Below, piece by piece: positions 10,852 to 20,400 of a stretch of 30,329 nt of DNA; position 1 is the first letter of the stretch, and every line of letters starts with the position of its first letter. The DNA lies in the NCBI GenBank assembly GCA_002118135.1, contig BDIU01000519.1, positions 1 through 30,329 of the forward strand, given 5' to 3'. The translations under genes and the position numbers were made by a program. Below the pieces are notes generated by a model. That model had not been told where the DNA came from. It was given only the letters and a program-made list of their open reading frames with translations, and did no database searches. This DNA is from Trebouxia sp. TZW2008. Lineage: Eukaryota; Chlorophyta; Trebouxiophyceae; Trebouxiales; Trebouxiaceae.

Positions 10852-11948
10852 GCCTGCAGACAGGTATTGCCTCCTTTGGTCAGGTGGTATATGGGTGACG
10901 ATGGACAAGGACAAATCGTTTCTGAGACTTTGCGCACGAGCATGCTGTCACGCGATTGAAGCTGCGTCCTGAGCAACGATATGTTGATAAAGCAAGGGCA
11001 AGCATCTCGGGCAGGCAGCTAGACGAGTCAGTTTGCGAACGGGCCCTCGCTGTGGCAACGCTTGGCGCAAAGACTACATCTAGGGCTGATATCCGGAATG
11101 ACACGCCAGTAAGCTGAGCATGACTGGAGCATTGTTGACAGCAAGGTTGATGCGCGAGTCGACTTGCCTCTGAGTCCAAGAGCGGGCAAAAGTTTACCAG
11201 GGCGCGATGCTGCTTTGTAGAGATGGCTTTCGCACACTGCAATCCGACGCAGGTCGCCTGATAGTGCTGCTGTCACTAAGACAGCGGACGTATATCCACT
11301 TCTTGACAAATCAAGGTTCGAGACGGGTTGCTGGCAAGCACCCCTCGAACCTGGCAACAAAGGACAGACGGATAGCAGACACAGGTGCGATGCTGTTCAG
11401 ATCAGCTGAGGGTTAGCTTAACAATCAAGCAGACCGGAACGCTCCGCAATCATACTACAACAAGCTATACGATCTCTGCAGCCTTTTGTAAAGCACAAAC
11501 TGCAGCCCCTCAAATTTAAGCATCCACGTGAATCAAGGGACCAAAAAAAGTTGGTGTACGTAAACCCACCCGCAGCTGCAAAATTGCTTTGCGAAACTAG
11601 TCATCGCTAGCTACCGCAGCTCACACGGAGCAAACCGCCGATCACGGAAGTCTTGCGCACAGCGTGTCCGTCAACGCAGCACGATCGCATGCAGCATGCA
11701 CTGTGGAAGGGTCACGCATCTCCGTAAAGGGCCACCGCTCCGCCGAAGTTGGCAACGGTGGTCACGTGTCGGAGAAATTTGGGTCAAAAGCGGCTGGAAT
11801 CTGGCTAAAGCGGCTGTGAGCAAATTCCCTTTTACCATATGATCCATTTAGTCATAGCTCATCTGTTTATCGCATTACCCGTATTGTGCGCAAGCCGAGC
11901 TTCATTGCAGCGCCTGAATCTTGCGCAACACCATTGAGCAGCATCACC
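10852..11948. promoter_or_regulatory. 1.1-kb divergent region, PRODH / isoaspartyl dipeptidase
   Basis: It separates two divergent start codons. A minus-strand frame at about 11028-11360 is open but shows no family signature; it may be 5' UTR or an alternative first exon. An inverted repeat lies at 11314-11352. The sequence just before ATG 11949 (CATCACCATG) matches a good plant-type start context. I found no clear TATA box for either gene. Confidence 0.4.
11314..11352. repeat. 9-bp inverted repeat in the PRODH/IadA promoter region
   Basis: AGGTTCGAG (11314-11322) and CTCGAACCT (11344-11352) are perfect reverse complements with a 21-nt spacer. It could be a dimeric transcription-factor site or an RNA hairpin. 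It resembles a tRNA T-loop only superficially, since no cloverleaf surrounds it. Confidence 0.4.
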
Positions 11949-14900
11949 ATGTCAACTGCTCTGGTTTTGCTGAGCAACCCCTACGCCATATATTGCCCAG
12001 AAAGATCAGACCACCAACACATCTTGCTTGCAGGTGTGAGTATTCTGTTGTGAAAGAGGCACATCGAGTCTCGCTCATTCAAGACAAAAACTGCACGCAA
12101 TTGCAGGCTCGACCATAGCCGGCTTTCCAACAAAGGCGCAGGCGGCTCAACTACACGCGTCGGGCTTATGCACTCAGATGCGAGTCGAGAACTGCGTGAT
12201 CGTACCCGGTGAGCTTCCTTTGGTGCAGCATGCGAACCGATTTTGCGCTTTGTGGCGCTGGTGATATGTGACAGCTGAATGTTGCAACGAAACCGCTTAC
12301 AAAGCTCGGTTCCTCGCGGAGTGCGAGCATCGGTCTCGGAAGCAAACCGTGAACCATACTGCTTGTCCAACTTTTCTGCTAATCGGATTCGGCATTGCTG
12401 CAGATTGACTGACTCTGACGAGACGTCCTGTTGACTTGAGTCCATTTGCAGGCTTCATTGACATGCATGTCCACATGACTGGGGGAGGTGGGGAGGCAGG
12501 CCCAGCCTCACGCTGTCCAGAAGCTCAGGTCAGCAACACAGTACTCCTTGCTGCAGTAAATAGCAGTGCACTCATGAGCAGAGTGTTGGCTCCCTTCAAA
12601 TCATGACAATCATGCATGCATGCATGCAGCTCAGTGACTTCCTGGACGCAGGCATCACTACAGCAGTTGGCGTGCTAGGAACAGACACTATCACCCGCAG
12701 CCAGGTGAGGATTTGTTGAAATTGAGTGGCAAGCTAGGGAAATACTTGTCTGGAGTAGTGCGCTATGGCTGTGCCCTCGCTTCAGTGCAGGAAAATCTGG
12801 TGGCCAAATGCAAAGGCTTGAATGCAAGTGGCATGAGCTGTTATCATTGGTGTGGGGGTTATGCAGTGCCATGCCCCACAGCTACCGGCAGCATACAGCG
12901 GGACATGTGCCTGCTGGACAGCTGTCTGGGGGTTGGTGAGGTAGCTGTCTCAGACCATCGCTCCTCTGTGCCCTCAATCAGCCATCTTGCTAACATTGCC
13001 AGGTACAGACTCACCTACCTGCATGCTATGCATCAGGTCAACAATGTGTCAGCCTTGAAGTGCGCAGGCTTCTGGCTACTACAGGCAAAGGAGTCCACAC
13101 ACAAGTCCCGCCTATGAATTTGTCAATTGTCATGCATCAAGGCATCAGTATGTCAGCCTTGTAGCGTGCAGGACTTTGCCAAATTGAGTTATGCTGAAGA
13201 CGCTGACTAGACTTGCTCAGTCCTGGGTGACATGATCCTCTGCATACATCTCATGAGCCTGTAGAACCATACAAGCTGTGTGCATGCAGCCAAGCCAGGG
13301 TAGGAGGTATGCTGAGTGGCAAATGTGGCTTGGTGTACTGTCATATGGGGGCAGCCAAGGAGGGCCTACAGCCCTTGTGGGATGCTGTGCATGCTTCTGA
13401 TGTGCCCCTCACTCAATTCCTGCCCACTCATGTTGAGCGCACTCCTCAGCTCATCAATGAAGGCGCCGAATGGATAGCTGCTGGGGGCCGTGTGGACTTG
13501 ACATGCCGAACAGAGCAGGTGTTACCATCTTGCTACTTGTGGCTGCTCATACGCTGCAATGACACGTTGCTCTTTCAGGACTATGATAACACCACAACTT
13601 GTTACCAGTGCTGCACGTCAAAGTTGGATCAGGCAAGCTGATGCACTTGCTGCATGTGTCCAACTTGCTGACTCCAACTGTCATCGGGCTCTGCACACAT
13701 TGCATTAAATCTTGGTGTTTGAATTGCTTGAAAGCATATGCACATAGCTGACATGGAGACTTGTGAGAAGCAGCAACATCGTGTGCGATCATCAAACCTA
13801 CGCTCGTTTCTTGTCACTGACATTGCTCACATGGAAGCTTTTCTTGTTGGAGAACCCTGTCAATTGAAAGACACACCATTGAAGTGACGTACTGTCTGCT
13901 ATTGCTGCTGACTGGCAAAGGCCATGTCTCGTAGGCTCAGCAAGCTGTGGTACAGTACAAGCAGGCAGGGCTGCCCCTTGAAAGCTGTACTGTAGCCTCA
14001 GATGGCTTTGGCTCATGGCCTGTGTATGACCAACAAGGGCACCTGCTCAGTTATGAGGTAACCATCCGCTCCAAACAAAATGCCTCTTCCATACTTGTTG
14101 CCATTCTGCATCCTGCACATGCTGCTGTCTAGCAACGCCTAGTGATCGGACAGATTGCAGTAATGCACAGCAACAGCATTCTGCTGCAGAAAAGCTCTTG
14201 ACAATGCAGTGATGAAACAGCACCACTACTTATGTGCATGCTGTTTCATCACTTCATCGTCATGTGCTTCTCTGCAGCAGGAACAAGTTGTGAAGCTGAA
14301 ACAAGCAAACCGGTGTAAGGCTGTATGCTACTTGTGCTGACGTACCACCTCCACTCTAATGCAAGGCTTCTCAGGTAAGCATGTTTGTACGACTGCTGCT
14401 GGGGCAATTCACAGTGAACCTTTGAGAGCATGCCGAGTACCCATGCGGCTGCACAAATTCCTCCAGTATAGCATCTGGTGCCTTCAACATGACTGTCTTG
14501 CAGTCACCCTACCAAAGTGGTCATGTCAACACCATCAATCTTTGAAATTTGCGCTTTTGCCAATTTGTGACAGTGTGCAGGTGGCTGACTTGGGGTGCAC
14601 AAACCACATCTGAGCTGGCCTTGCGTTTGATTGCCCATGCAGTAACACCATAGTCTCTGGCATGGCAGCCGATTCATGTAGACTTGCAGCTGGATTGTTT
14701 TGTTAGCATAGCAGCTGTTGCCTGTATATACAGGTGGCTGACCTGGGTGCCATTCACCGCTTCCTGGTGGCTCTTGTGAAGGAGCGGAGCTGGAGTTTGG
14801 CTTCCGCCCTACAGTTCATGACCAGCAATCCTGCCACCACCCTGCACCTGCCACACAAAGGCAGAGTGTGTCTTGCCACTTCTTGACGCAATAATTGTAA

Positions 14901-15362
14901 TGAATACAAACAGAGTATATGTGCTAGTTGTGTGTGGCACCAGAGCTGTCTTGCCACTTGTGACAACAGCTCCACACATGTCAAAGAGTGTCAATGGCAT
15001 TAGAGCATTGACGGCATAAGAGCAATACCATGGACACTGAAAAGCAACAAATTGCTTATCAGGAACAGTGTTGTGTAATCACAGACCCCGTTTTACAGAT
15101 ATGTAGAAGCAACAGTTATGCAGTTGTGCAGTGCTTTACATCACATGATGTTCTAAATTGCTTGTTTGCTGGTATGCAGATTGCAATTGGCAAGGATGCA
15201 GACTTGCTGCTGTTGGACAAGTTCAGCCTAAAAGTATCATATGTTTATGCCAAGGGTCAGCTTGTGCGCACCCCTGACTGGACGCGTGGCGGCATGTTTG
15301 AGCGCGGTCAGCGCATACGACCAATCAAGCCAAACTTGCATGCCTGCAGGCCAGCCAGTTGA
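11949..15362 (+). CDS. iadA-like: Isoaspartyl (beta-aspartyl) dipeptidase, amidohydrolase family, complete
   Basis: Hydrolyses isoaspartyl dipeptides left by breakdown of damaged proteins. Exons: 11949-12033, 12107-12208, 12452-12528, 12630-12704, 12791-13002, 13290-13518, 13941-14057, 14734-14865 and 15180-15362, all in phase, 403 residues (E. coli IadA has 390). Visible metal and substrate residues: HVH at 68-70, GGGGE with Glu77, GGY with Tyr137, GVGEVAVSDHRS with Glu163, CHMG with His202, LPTHVE with His231 and SDGFGS with Asp281. The C-terminus has GRIAIGKDADLLLLD and YAKGQLV, typical of amidohydrolases. Oddity: Glu163 lies where E. coli has the carboxylated lysine that bridges the metals. 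About eight residues are missing between exons 6 and 7 relative to E. coli, so a microexon may be overlooked. No targeting peptide is seen, so it is probably cytosolic. A bacterial origin is plausible, but the gene now has eight introns. Confidence 0.93.
12611..12629 (+). repeat. CATG tetranucleotide tract at a 3' splice site
   Basis: A perfect CATG-period tract ends exactly at the CAG acceptor of exon 4 of the isoaspartyl dipeptidase gene. It replaces the usual pyrimidine tract. Slippage here would move the branch point relative to the splice site. Confidence 0.6.
13027..13181 (+). repeat. Diverged intronic tandem duplication (two copies)
   Basis: A block of about 45 bp at 13027-13075 containing TGTCAGCCTTGAAG recurs at 13133-13181 as TGTCAGCCTTGTAG, about 106 bp downstream with roughly 75-80% identity. 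Both copies lie in intron 5 of the isoaspartyl dipeptidase gene and neither is exonic in my model. Confidence 0.5.
14573..14612 (+). repeat. Decayed copy of the exon 8 acceptor region (isoaspartyl dipeptidase)
   Basis: GCAGGTGGCTGACTTGGG here matches the true exon 8 start (CAGGTGGCTGACCTGGG at 14731), 155 bp upstream of it. Similarity fades after about 30 bp and a stop codon follows, so it is not a usable exon. It is the same type of junction duplication seen repeatedly in the next gene. Confidence 0.55.
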
Positions 15363-16434
15363 GGTTGGAATTCAATCTTGTGCAATTAACTTCGGATTGT
15401 GCCTTTGCGGAATGATCTCCTGATAGCTGTTGCACCTTGCAACATTTGCAAAGCAGGCTGCGAGCAGCTGACCACATTCATGCAGTATTGCATGTCGACG
15501 ACAGCCCAACATGCACTGGATCAGACATAGTTTTACTTATTTGCTGAGTGCCTACAGCTGTAGTACGATATTGATGTGCGTTGATGATGTCAAGAAATTT
15601 AAATCTTTAAAGGAACCGGTTGTTTTGTTGGCGGCAACTGCAAGATTCAACTTGCAACCGATTGCTCTTGAAGAGCAATAAAGGGACGCCACGGTCTATC
15701 CGAGGCCTCTCAAACACGCCTAACGGCGTAGACTTTTGCTTTTCTTTTCAACTTGCAACCTTGCTGGTCTAGGTAGAGCAAGCCTCCAAGTGGTCTGCCA
15801 TGCTGCTATGTAGTGAACTCGCTTGCAATGAACGACATAGCTGAAGGCATTGAACACTTTGCCAGCTTCAAGCAGGCTCTTGGCAGATTCTTCATCAGGC
15901 CTTGAACACCTAAGCAGGCCTTTGCTCGTGGACCATGGCATCGAAGCATCAACGCCATATGTCCGACTTTAGATTCCATTTGACAGTCGAGCTCTTCTCG
16001 GAAGGGTTGATGGCGCCGCTGTGCAGCTTGCGTGACAAATGTTCAAACAAGCTGGCGAGCTACGCGTGTCAGCATACTGTTGAAGCCGCTCGATCGACTG
16101 CTGCCCAGCGCATCGTTTGCTGCGTTGTCAACCACTTGATCTGCTTGCAATAGCCAGTGGAACTATTCTGCAGACCTGCAGAGCTCGTACTGCCACTTGC
16201 GCACCTCTTTTTGTTCACGCAGCGGTTGTTCAAGGCCATCTCAAGTCTTGCCGAGCATCGCTTGTTACCATCTCGCTGTCACCGCGCGCGCTGATCAGGA
16301 ACCAGCACGCCTGCCAGAAAGGCGCGTAAGCACTACTAGGCGCCGCTCGTTTGGCTGCCGAGATTGCGATGCGCGAGCAGCATCATTGCGACTAGTTCGA
16401 CACGGATGCCGTGGCGCATCGTGACCGTCGGCTC
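15363..16434. other. Intergenic region before the GT31 gene; no gene seen
   Basis: It presumably holds the 3' UTR of the isoaspartyl dipeptidase gene and the promoter and 5' UTR of the glycosyltransferase gene. There is a 19-nt perfect inverted repeat at 15661-15679, and TCAACTTGCAACC occurs at about 15647 and 15748. Open frames at 15720-15941 (minus) and 15935-16424 (plus) show no family signature. Confidence 0.4.
15661..15679. repeat. Perfect 19-nt inverted repeat
   Basis: ATTGCTCTT, G, AAGAGCAAT. Two 9-bp perfect arms around one base, in the spacer between the IadA and GT31 genes. It may be a dyad transcription-factor site. With a 1-nt centre it is unlikely to act as an RNA hairpin. Confidence 0.5.
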
Positions 16435-19400
16435 ATGGCCAAGCGCTTGAGACCTGCAGACCCTCTGCTTTGGCTGTTACTTGTTGGCTTTGGCTTTGCA
16501 TTCCTGTGGGTGTTGCCGCTCAGCAGACTTCAGTCTCAGAGACTGGGCAATGCGCGCACCAGCAGCTATAATGACTGGATCTGTGGGCAGTCATCAACCC
16601 AACCTAGGTCAGTGGTCAATGCTGCAGTTTCAGCAGAGTACTTGCCGTGCTTAAGGTTGACGCTGTGTTCAAGCAGGTCTGGGTTTGCACAAGACATTGC
16701 AGCACAAACCAAACAGGCTGAAGCTGAAGTACAACGGATCCAGACACAGCTTGAGCTGTTCGATAACAACTCTGCAGTGACGTCAGCTTACAGTCAGAAG
16801 CATGCAGTGCAAGTCGACAGCCTTGGTGCTCAGCTCACAACGTCTCGCATGCTCGACAGCTTGCCATCTCAGAACATGTCAAAGCCAACCCCCTTCTTGT
16901 TTGTAGGCGTTTTGTCGGTTGCAGCCAATGCAGGTAAAGCGTCTATGTCAGCTCTGTCATTGATGCCTTATTCTCACGGTTGTCAGCAAGCTAAGTCTGC
17001 TTCCTGCAGCTTAGCCTGAATGTCTAATGCTTGTCAGGCTCACACTAACTAGGTGCTACTGTGGAAGTGCATCCTCCATTCAGCACACTTGGAAGCACCT
17101 ATGCGCACACATTGTGTCGAGAAGACTTTTTAGTCAAACTCCAAGCACTGACACATTGCATGGGGTGTTGAAGATGCTGCGATGCTTGCAATGCAGGGCG
17201 GAGGACTGCTCTCAGGCAGACTTGGATGGCAACAGCACCTGACAGTGTCCTGGTCAAGTTTGTGCTGTACGAAAAGGAGCGCAACATAGATGTGCGGCGA
17301 GAGAGTGACCAGTTTGATGACATCATCTTTGTACAGGGAGGCACCACCACAGACTACCGCTCTATTGTCTACAAGACTTTTGCTTTTGTACAGGTGAGAG
17401 CAGTCTGCTGTCAGTATAATGCTGTGACTTGCAAGAGGAAAGCAGTATGCCTTGATGCCCAGCGCACTCTACACATCACTTGGCACTTTTCTGTCCTGAC
17501 ATGTGCTTGAGGAGCCATGTGAGGGCGTCTCAGGTCTTTGTCTTGACAGCATGGCTCTGGTGTGCTTTCTGGCGCATGAGTGCGACGGTCACCGCTCATA
17601 CTTTCCTCAACAGCATTGCCGCTGTGAATTCAGCTGCGCTGGAAACAAAATTGGAGTGTCACATGTAGCAGCAAGTGAGCAGCTGAGTGTGTTGCATGCA
17701 GTGGGTGACAATGAATGCAGAGCCCAAGTTTGTGCTGAAGACAGATGACGATGCATACGTGAGCAGCGCAGCCCTTGTCAAGGTGCTGCAAGGGCTGTGC
17801 CACAACCCTGACTGCCGCAATGAGCGCGTATACTTTGGGCAGCAGAAGCGTAACGGAGTGGTTATCACAGAGGAGGACAGTAAATGGAGCAACCTGGAGT
17901 ATTTCCAGCTGACAGGCCTCAAGGAGTATGTTCCCTACATGCTGGGCGGAGGGTGAGCTTGCTCAAATCACCCATCGCATCGATGACAATCTCCTGTGTC
18001 AATGTCAGTGAATGACGTGTAAAGAGAACACTGTTATTGCTATGCGTGATACAAGAAAGCAGGAGGCCTTGCCTGCACAGCACAATTGCTTTGACATTCT
18101 GTATGTGCTGTTGCTGTTGGTTGTGATTATGCTGACAACACATGGGCGTTTGCATGACTCTGTTTGTGGCTGCACGCACAGGCCTAACACATAACACAGG
18201 TACTAAAGCGCAACAGCCTGCTGCCATCAAGGCTTGCAGACATCAAATCCAGTGCCACGTCTACGCCTGCTCCTTTGACGTGGCACATTGACTGCATGTC
18301 TTTGTGGGTGCTGCATATCACAAATAGTTTTCGAAATGCACCAAAGTGCTGATACTCAAGATTCAGCAGTCAAGCAACTTTGTACATGTGCAGTTATGCC
18401 TTCTCCTTTGACGTGGCACAGACGCTACATGAGCTGAACAGCATGTCGCCCCTGAAGCTGATGCCCAATGAGGACGCCACCTTTGGGTTCTGGGTGATGG
18501 GCATGCAGCTGCGCCACATTGCCCATCCAAAAGTGCGCGCAGCTGCTGGCGGCTGCTGTTTCACTATGTAAGCCTTACTTCCTTCCTGCAGCATCACAAA
18601 TTTGATTGCTGCTGGCGGCTGCTGCTTCACTATGTAAGACTGACCTCCTTCCTGCAGCATCACAAACTTGAGTGTATGCAATGCTGGTCCAGCATCTCCG
18701 CAGTCTGACGACAAGGTGACCTGTGCCTGCCTTCCATCCTTGCAACAGCACAGCCTTGCATGCCTGACTTACTTTGACCACAGTTGCCAAATGTGATGAC
18801 AATGTCACCCTACTGCACCCGGATGTAGACTGATCATGCTGTCTATCAACACATGCAGGACGTCAAGCAGGCCTGCTTACAGAGTGAGCAGCATGTATGT
18901 TCCTACCCTTTTGCTCATCTTGATGATGTCGGTCTCATTATAAAACTCCGCTTACATGGTAGCCATGACTCTGCTGGCTTGTCTACTGCAGTCTAACAGC
19001 TGGCATTTGCCATGGTCTGTGCACACAGCAGATTGTGTTGGGCACCATACTTGTGACGCAACAACTAGCAAGCTCAGCAAAGCAAGCGACCATCTGTCCA
19101 TCTGGCACAGGGTGGCTGATGAGGACGCATTGGGAGCGGAGCGGCACCTGCAGATGCGCACCATGCAGGACCTGTGTAGCGGCTGGCTCATCCTCCACAA
19201 GGTCATTCCTCTTCCCCTGTTCTCCCCAAAATCCCCACCCTTCCCCCCCAGATAGGCTCATTGAATGCATCAGTGTCGCGCACATGCGGCCCAGAACACA
19301 TATGCATCACAGGCCACATATGCATCACAGACCTGTTATAACCTGTGAAATCCTCTAGCTAGTCGCCAAAAGCCCCCCAAACCAGCCCCCTACCCACTCA

Positions 19401-19908
19401 GAAGCCCCTTATCTGCCCCTGTGGCAACTCTTCAAGTCATGCTGACATCTGCTGCACACACGCTACCATGCTCTGATGCGCTTATTGATGCGTTCTTGTA
19501 CAAAATCCCAGCAAGCTGATGACAGACAAAATGGACATGCCCCTCTGTCAGCTTCTTTGAATGGATCTGGCAAGGCACATTAGTGGAGAGTGACACAACA
19601 ACGGGACAGGGGTGCTGCAAGTCGAAGTTGTGAGGCTAAACATTCTGGAAGACGTCTGATTGAATGCATTGCAGGTGGAGACGGAGGGGCAGATGGCGTA
19701 CCTGCACTATCGCTTGAGCCAGTGCCAGCATGAGAACGGGCTGCTGCAGGAGGCACGCCAGCAAGGCAAGCAGCTGGGCAGACCGCCAGCCCACACTGCA
19801 CTCCACAAAGTCATGCCCTTGCAGGTCAGTCTGCAGTGCGCACTCTCTGTTGATATGCCACATGTGATACTTCAGACTATGAGGCAAGTGCTGCATGTTC
19901 ATGCGTAG
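16435..19908 (+). CDS. GT31 beta-1,3-glycosyltransferase (galactosyltransferase family), Golgi type II
   Basis: Transfers a sugar from a nucleotide sugar in the Golgi lumen; acceptor unknown. Exons: 16435-16933, 17197-17393, 17702-17952, 18394-18567, 19111-19201 and 19675-19824. The last runs on to a TAG at 19906-19908 if its donor (CAG|GTCAGT) is not used. A short basic N-terminus precedes a membrane anchor at about residues 10-29, then a stem. GT31 blocks follow: FLFVGVLSV, AGRRTALRQTWM at the exon 1/2 join, KTDDDAYV (DDD at 247-249), MLGGGYAFSFDVA and PNEDATFGFW (ED at 342-343). The tail CSGWLILHKVETEGQM resembles the C-terminus of algal members, which is my recollection. ATG 16435 is chosen; an upstream GTG is not credible. 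A 69-nt in-frame candidate intron (16608-16676) may or may not be removed. The final donor is in phase with the propeller gene, so this may be the N-terminal part of one fused protein. Confidence 0.87.
18261..18290 (+). repeat. Decayed duplicate of the start of GT31 exon 4
   Basis: CTCCTTTGACGTGGCACA at about 18270 repeats the start of exon 4 (18394 onward) 133 bp upstream. It would encode YACSFDVAH and then meets TGA. No AG precedes it directly, so it is not a working exon. Only the downstream copy is used in my model. Confidence 0.65.
18538..18673 (+). repeat. Two tandem ~65-bp copies across the exon 4 donor of the GT31 gene
   Basis: The unit runs from GCTGCTGGCGGCTGCTG through TTCACTATGTAAG to CTTCCTGCAGCATCACAAA. 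Copy 1 holds the donor I use (ACTAT|GTAAGC at 18567/18568). Copy 2 (from about 18605) has its own GTAAG and CTGCAG. The 24-nt GTAAG...TGCAG stretch inside each unit is too short to be an intron. Copies are roughly 85-90% identical. Confidence 0.75.
19297..19330 (+). repeat. 18-bp-period tandem repeat
   Basis: CACATATGCATCACAG occurs at 19297-19312 and again at 19315-19330, identical, in the intron after exon 5 of the GT31 gene. It follows a C-rich tract at about 19205-19255. It is simple local slippage. Confidence 0.7.
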
Positions 19909-20176
19909 CTGATGCTTGACAGGCTTTGCAACAAACTGTGACTTGACCTGTGCAACCTGAATGTGCAGCTACCAACTGGGCATGGATGGATACAAGGTTG
20001 ACATGACAATGAGGCATCATTCACTGGTTCAAGGCATCCTCAGCTGTCACGAATTGTGAGCTTGGTGTGCACCCAAGCAGGCATGCTGATAGACAGCGTC
20101 ACTCACTGGATCAGGGAACTTGCATAATGCCAACGTACCCTCACCTGCTGCTCATTTGAGGGCAGTATGCATCCAG

Positions 20177-20400
20177 GTGGGCGAGGTCAGACATGCCAGC
20201 AGCATGCCTTCCTCCGGGAGCCTTGCCAATGTCAGCCCCTGGAGCGCTGCTGGCCACAGCTTCTTTATCTGTTGCTTATGCAAGACTGCTGTACATGCAG
20301 GTGGGCATGTAGACAGACAGCAGTGGCCTACATCCCTACTGGAGCCACAGCGACGGCAGCCCTTAAAGCTTTGATAACCACGATGCCATGTCACCCTCAG
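20177..20400 (+). repeat. Two decayed upstream copies of propeller exon 1
   Basis: The true exon start GTGGGCATGGTAACAGACAG (20433) has forerunners at 20301 (GTGGGCATGTAGACAGACAG, with an in-frame TAG) and 20177 (GTGGGCGAGGTCAGACATGC). Each is preceded by an AG and followed by an ACTGGAGCCACAGCG-like or GTCAGCCCCTGGAGCGC-like stretch. Spacings are 124 and 132 bp. Only the third copy keeps both the HHYWSHSD and SPWSADGR segments intact in one frame. Confidence 0.75.

Noticed and set aside
10952..11005. Alternative first exon for proline dehydrogenase encoding an Arg/Ser-rich 18-residue presequence
   Set aside because: The phase fits, but the donor CGC|GTGACA is weak compared with CCACAG|GTGACA at 10735. 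Kept only as an alternative.
11310..11330. GGTTCGAGAC resembling a tRNA T-loop
   Set aside because: No acceptor stem, D-arm or anticodon arm around it. It is one arm of an inverted repeat.
11028..11360. Minus-strand open frame of about 110 codons, basic and serine-rich, upstream of proline dehydrogenase
   Set aside because: No family signature. The ATG at 10851 gives a better first exon with a strong in-phase donor. It may be UTR or an alternative first exon, but this is not supported.
15720..16424. Several open frames on both strands before the GT31 gene
   Set aside because: Amino-acid composition looks random, there is no recognisable motif, and starts and stops overlap between frames. 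Treated as intergenic or 5' UTR.
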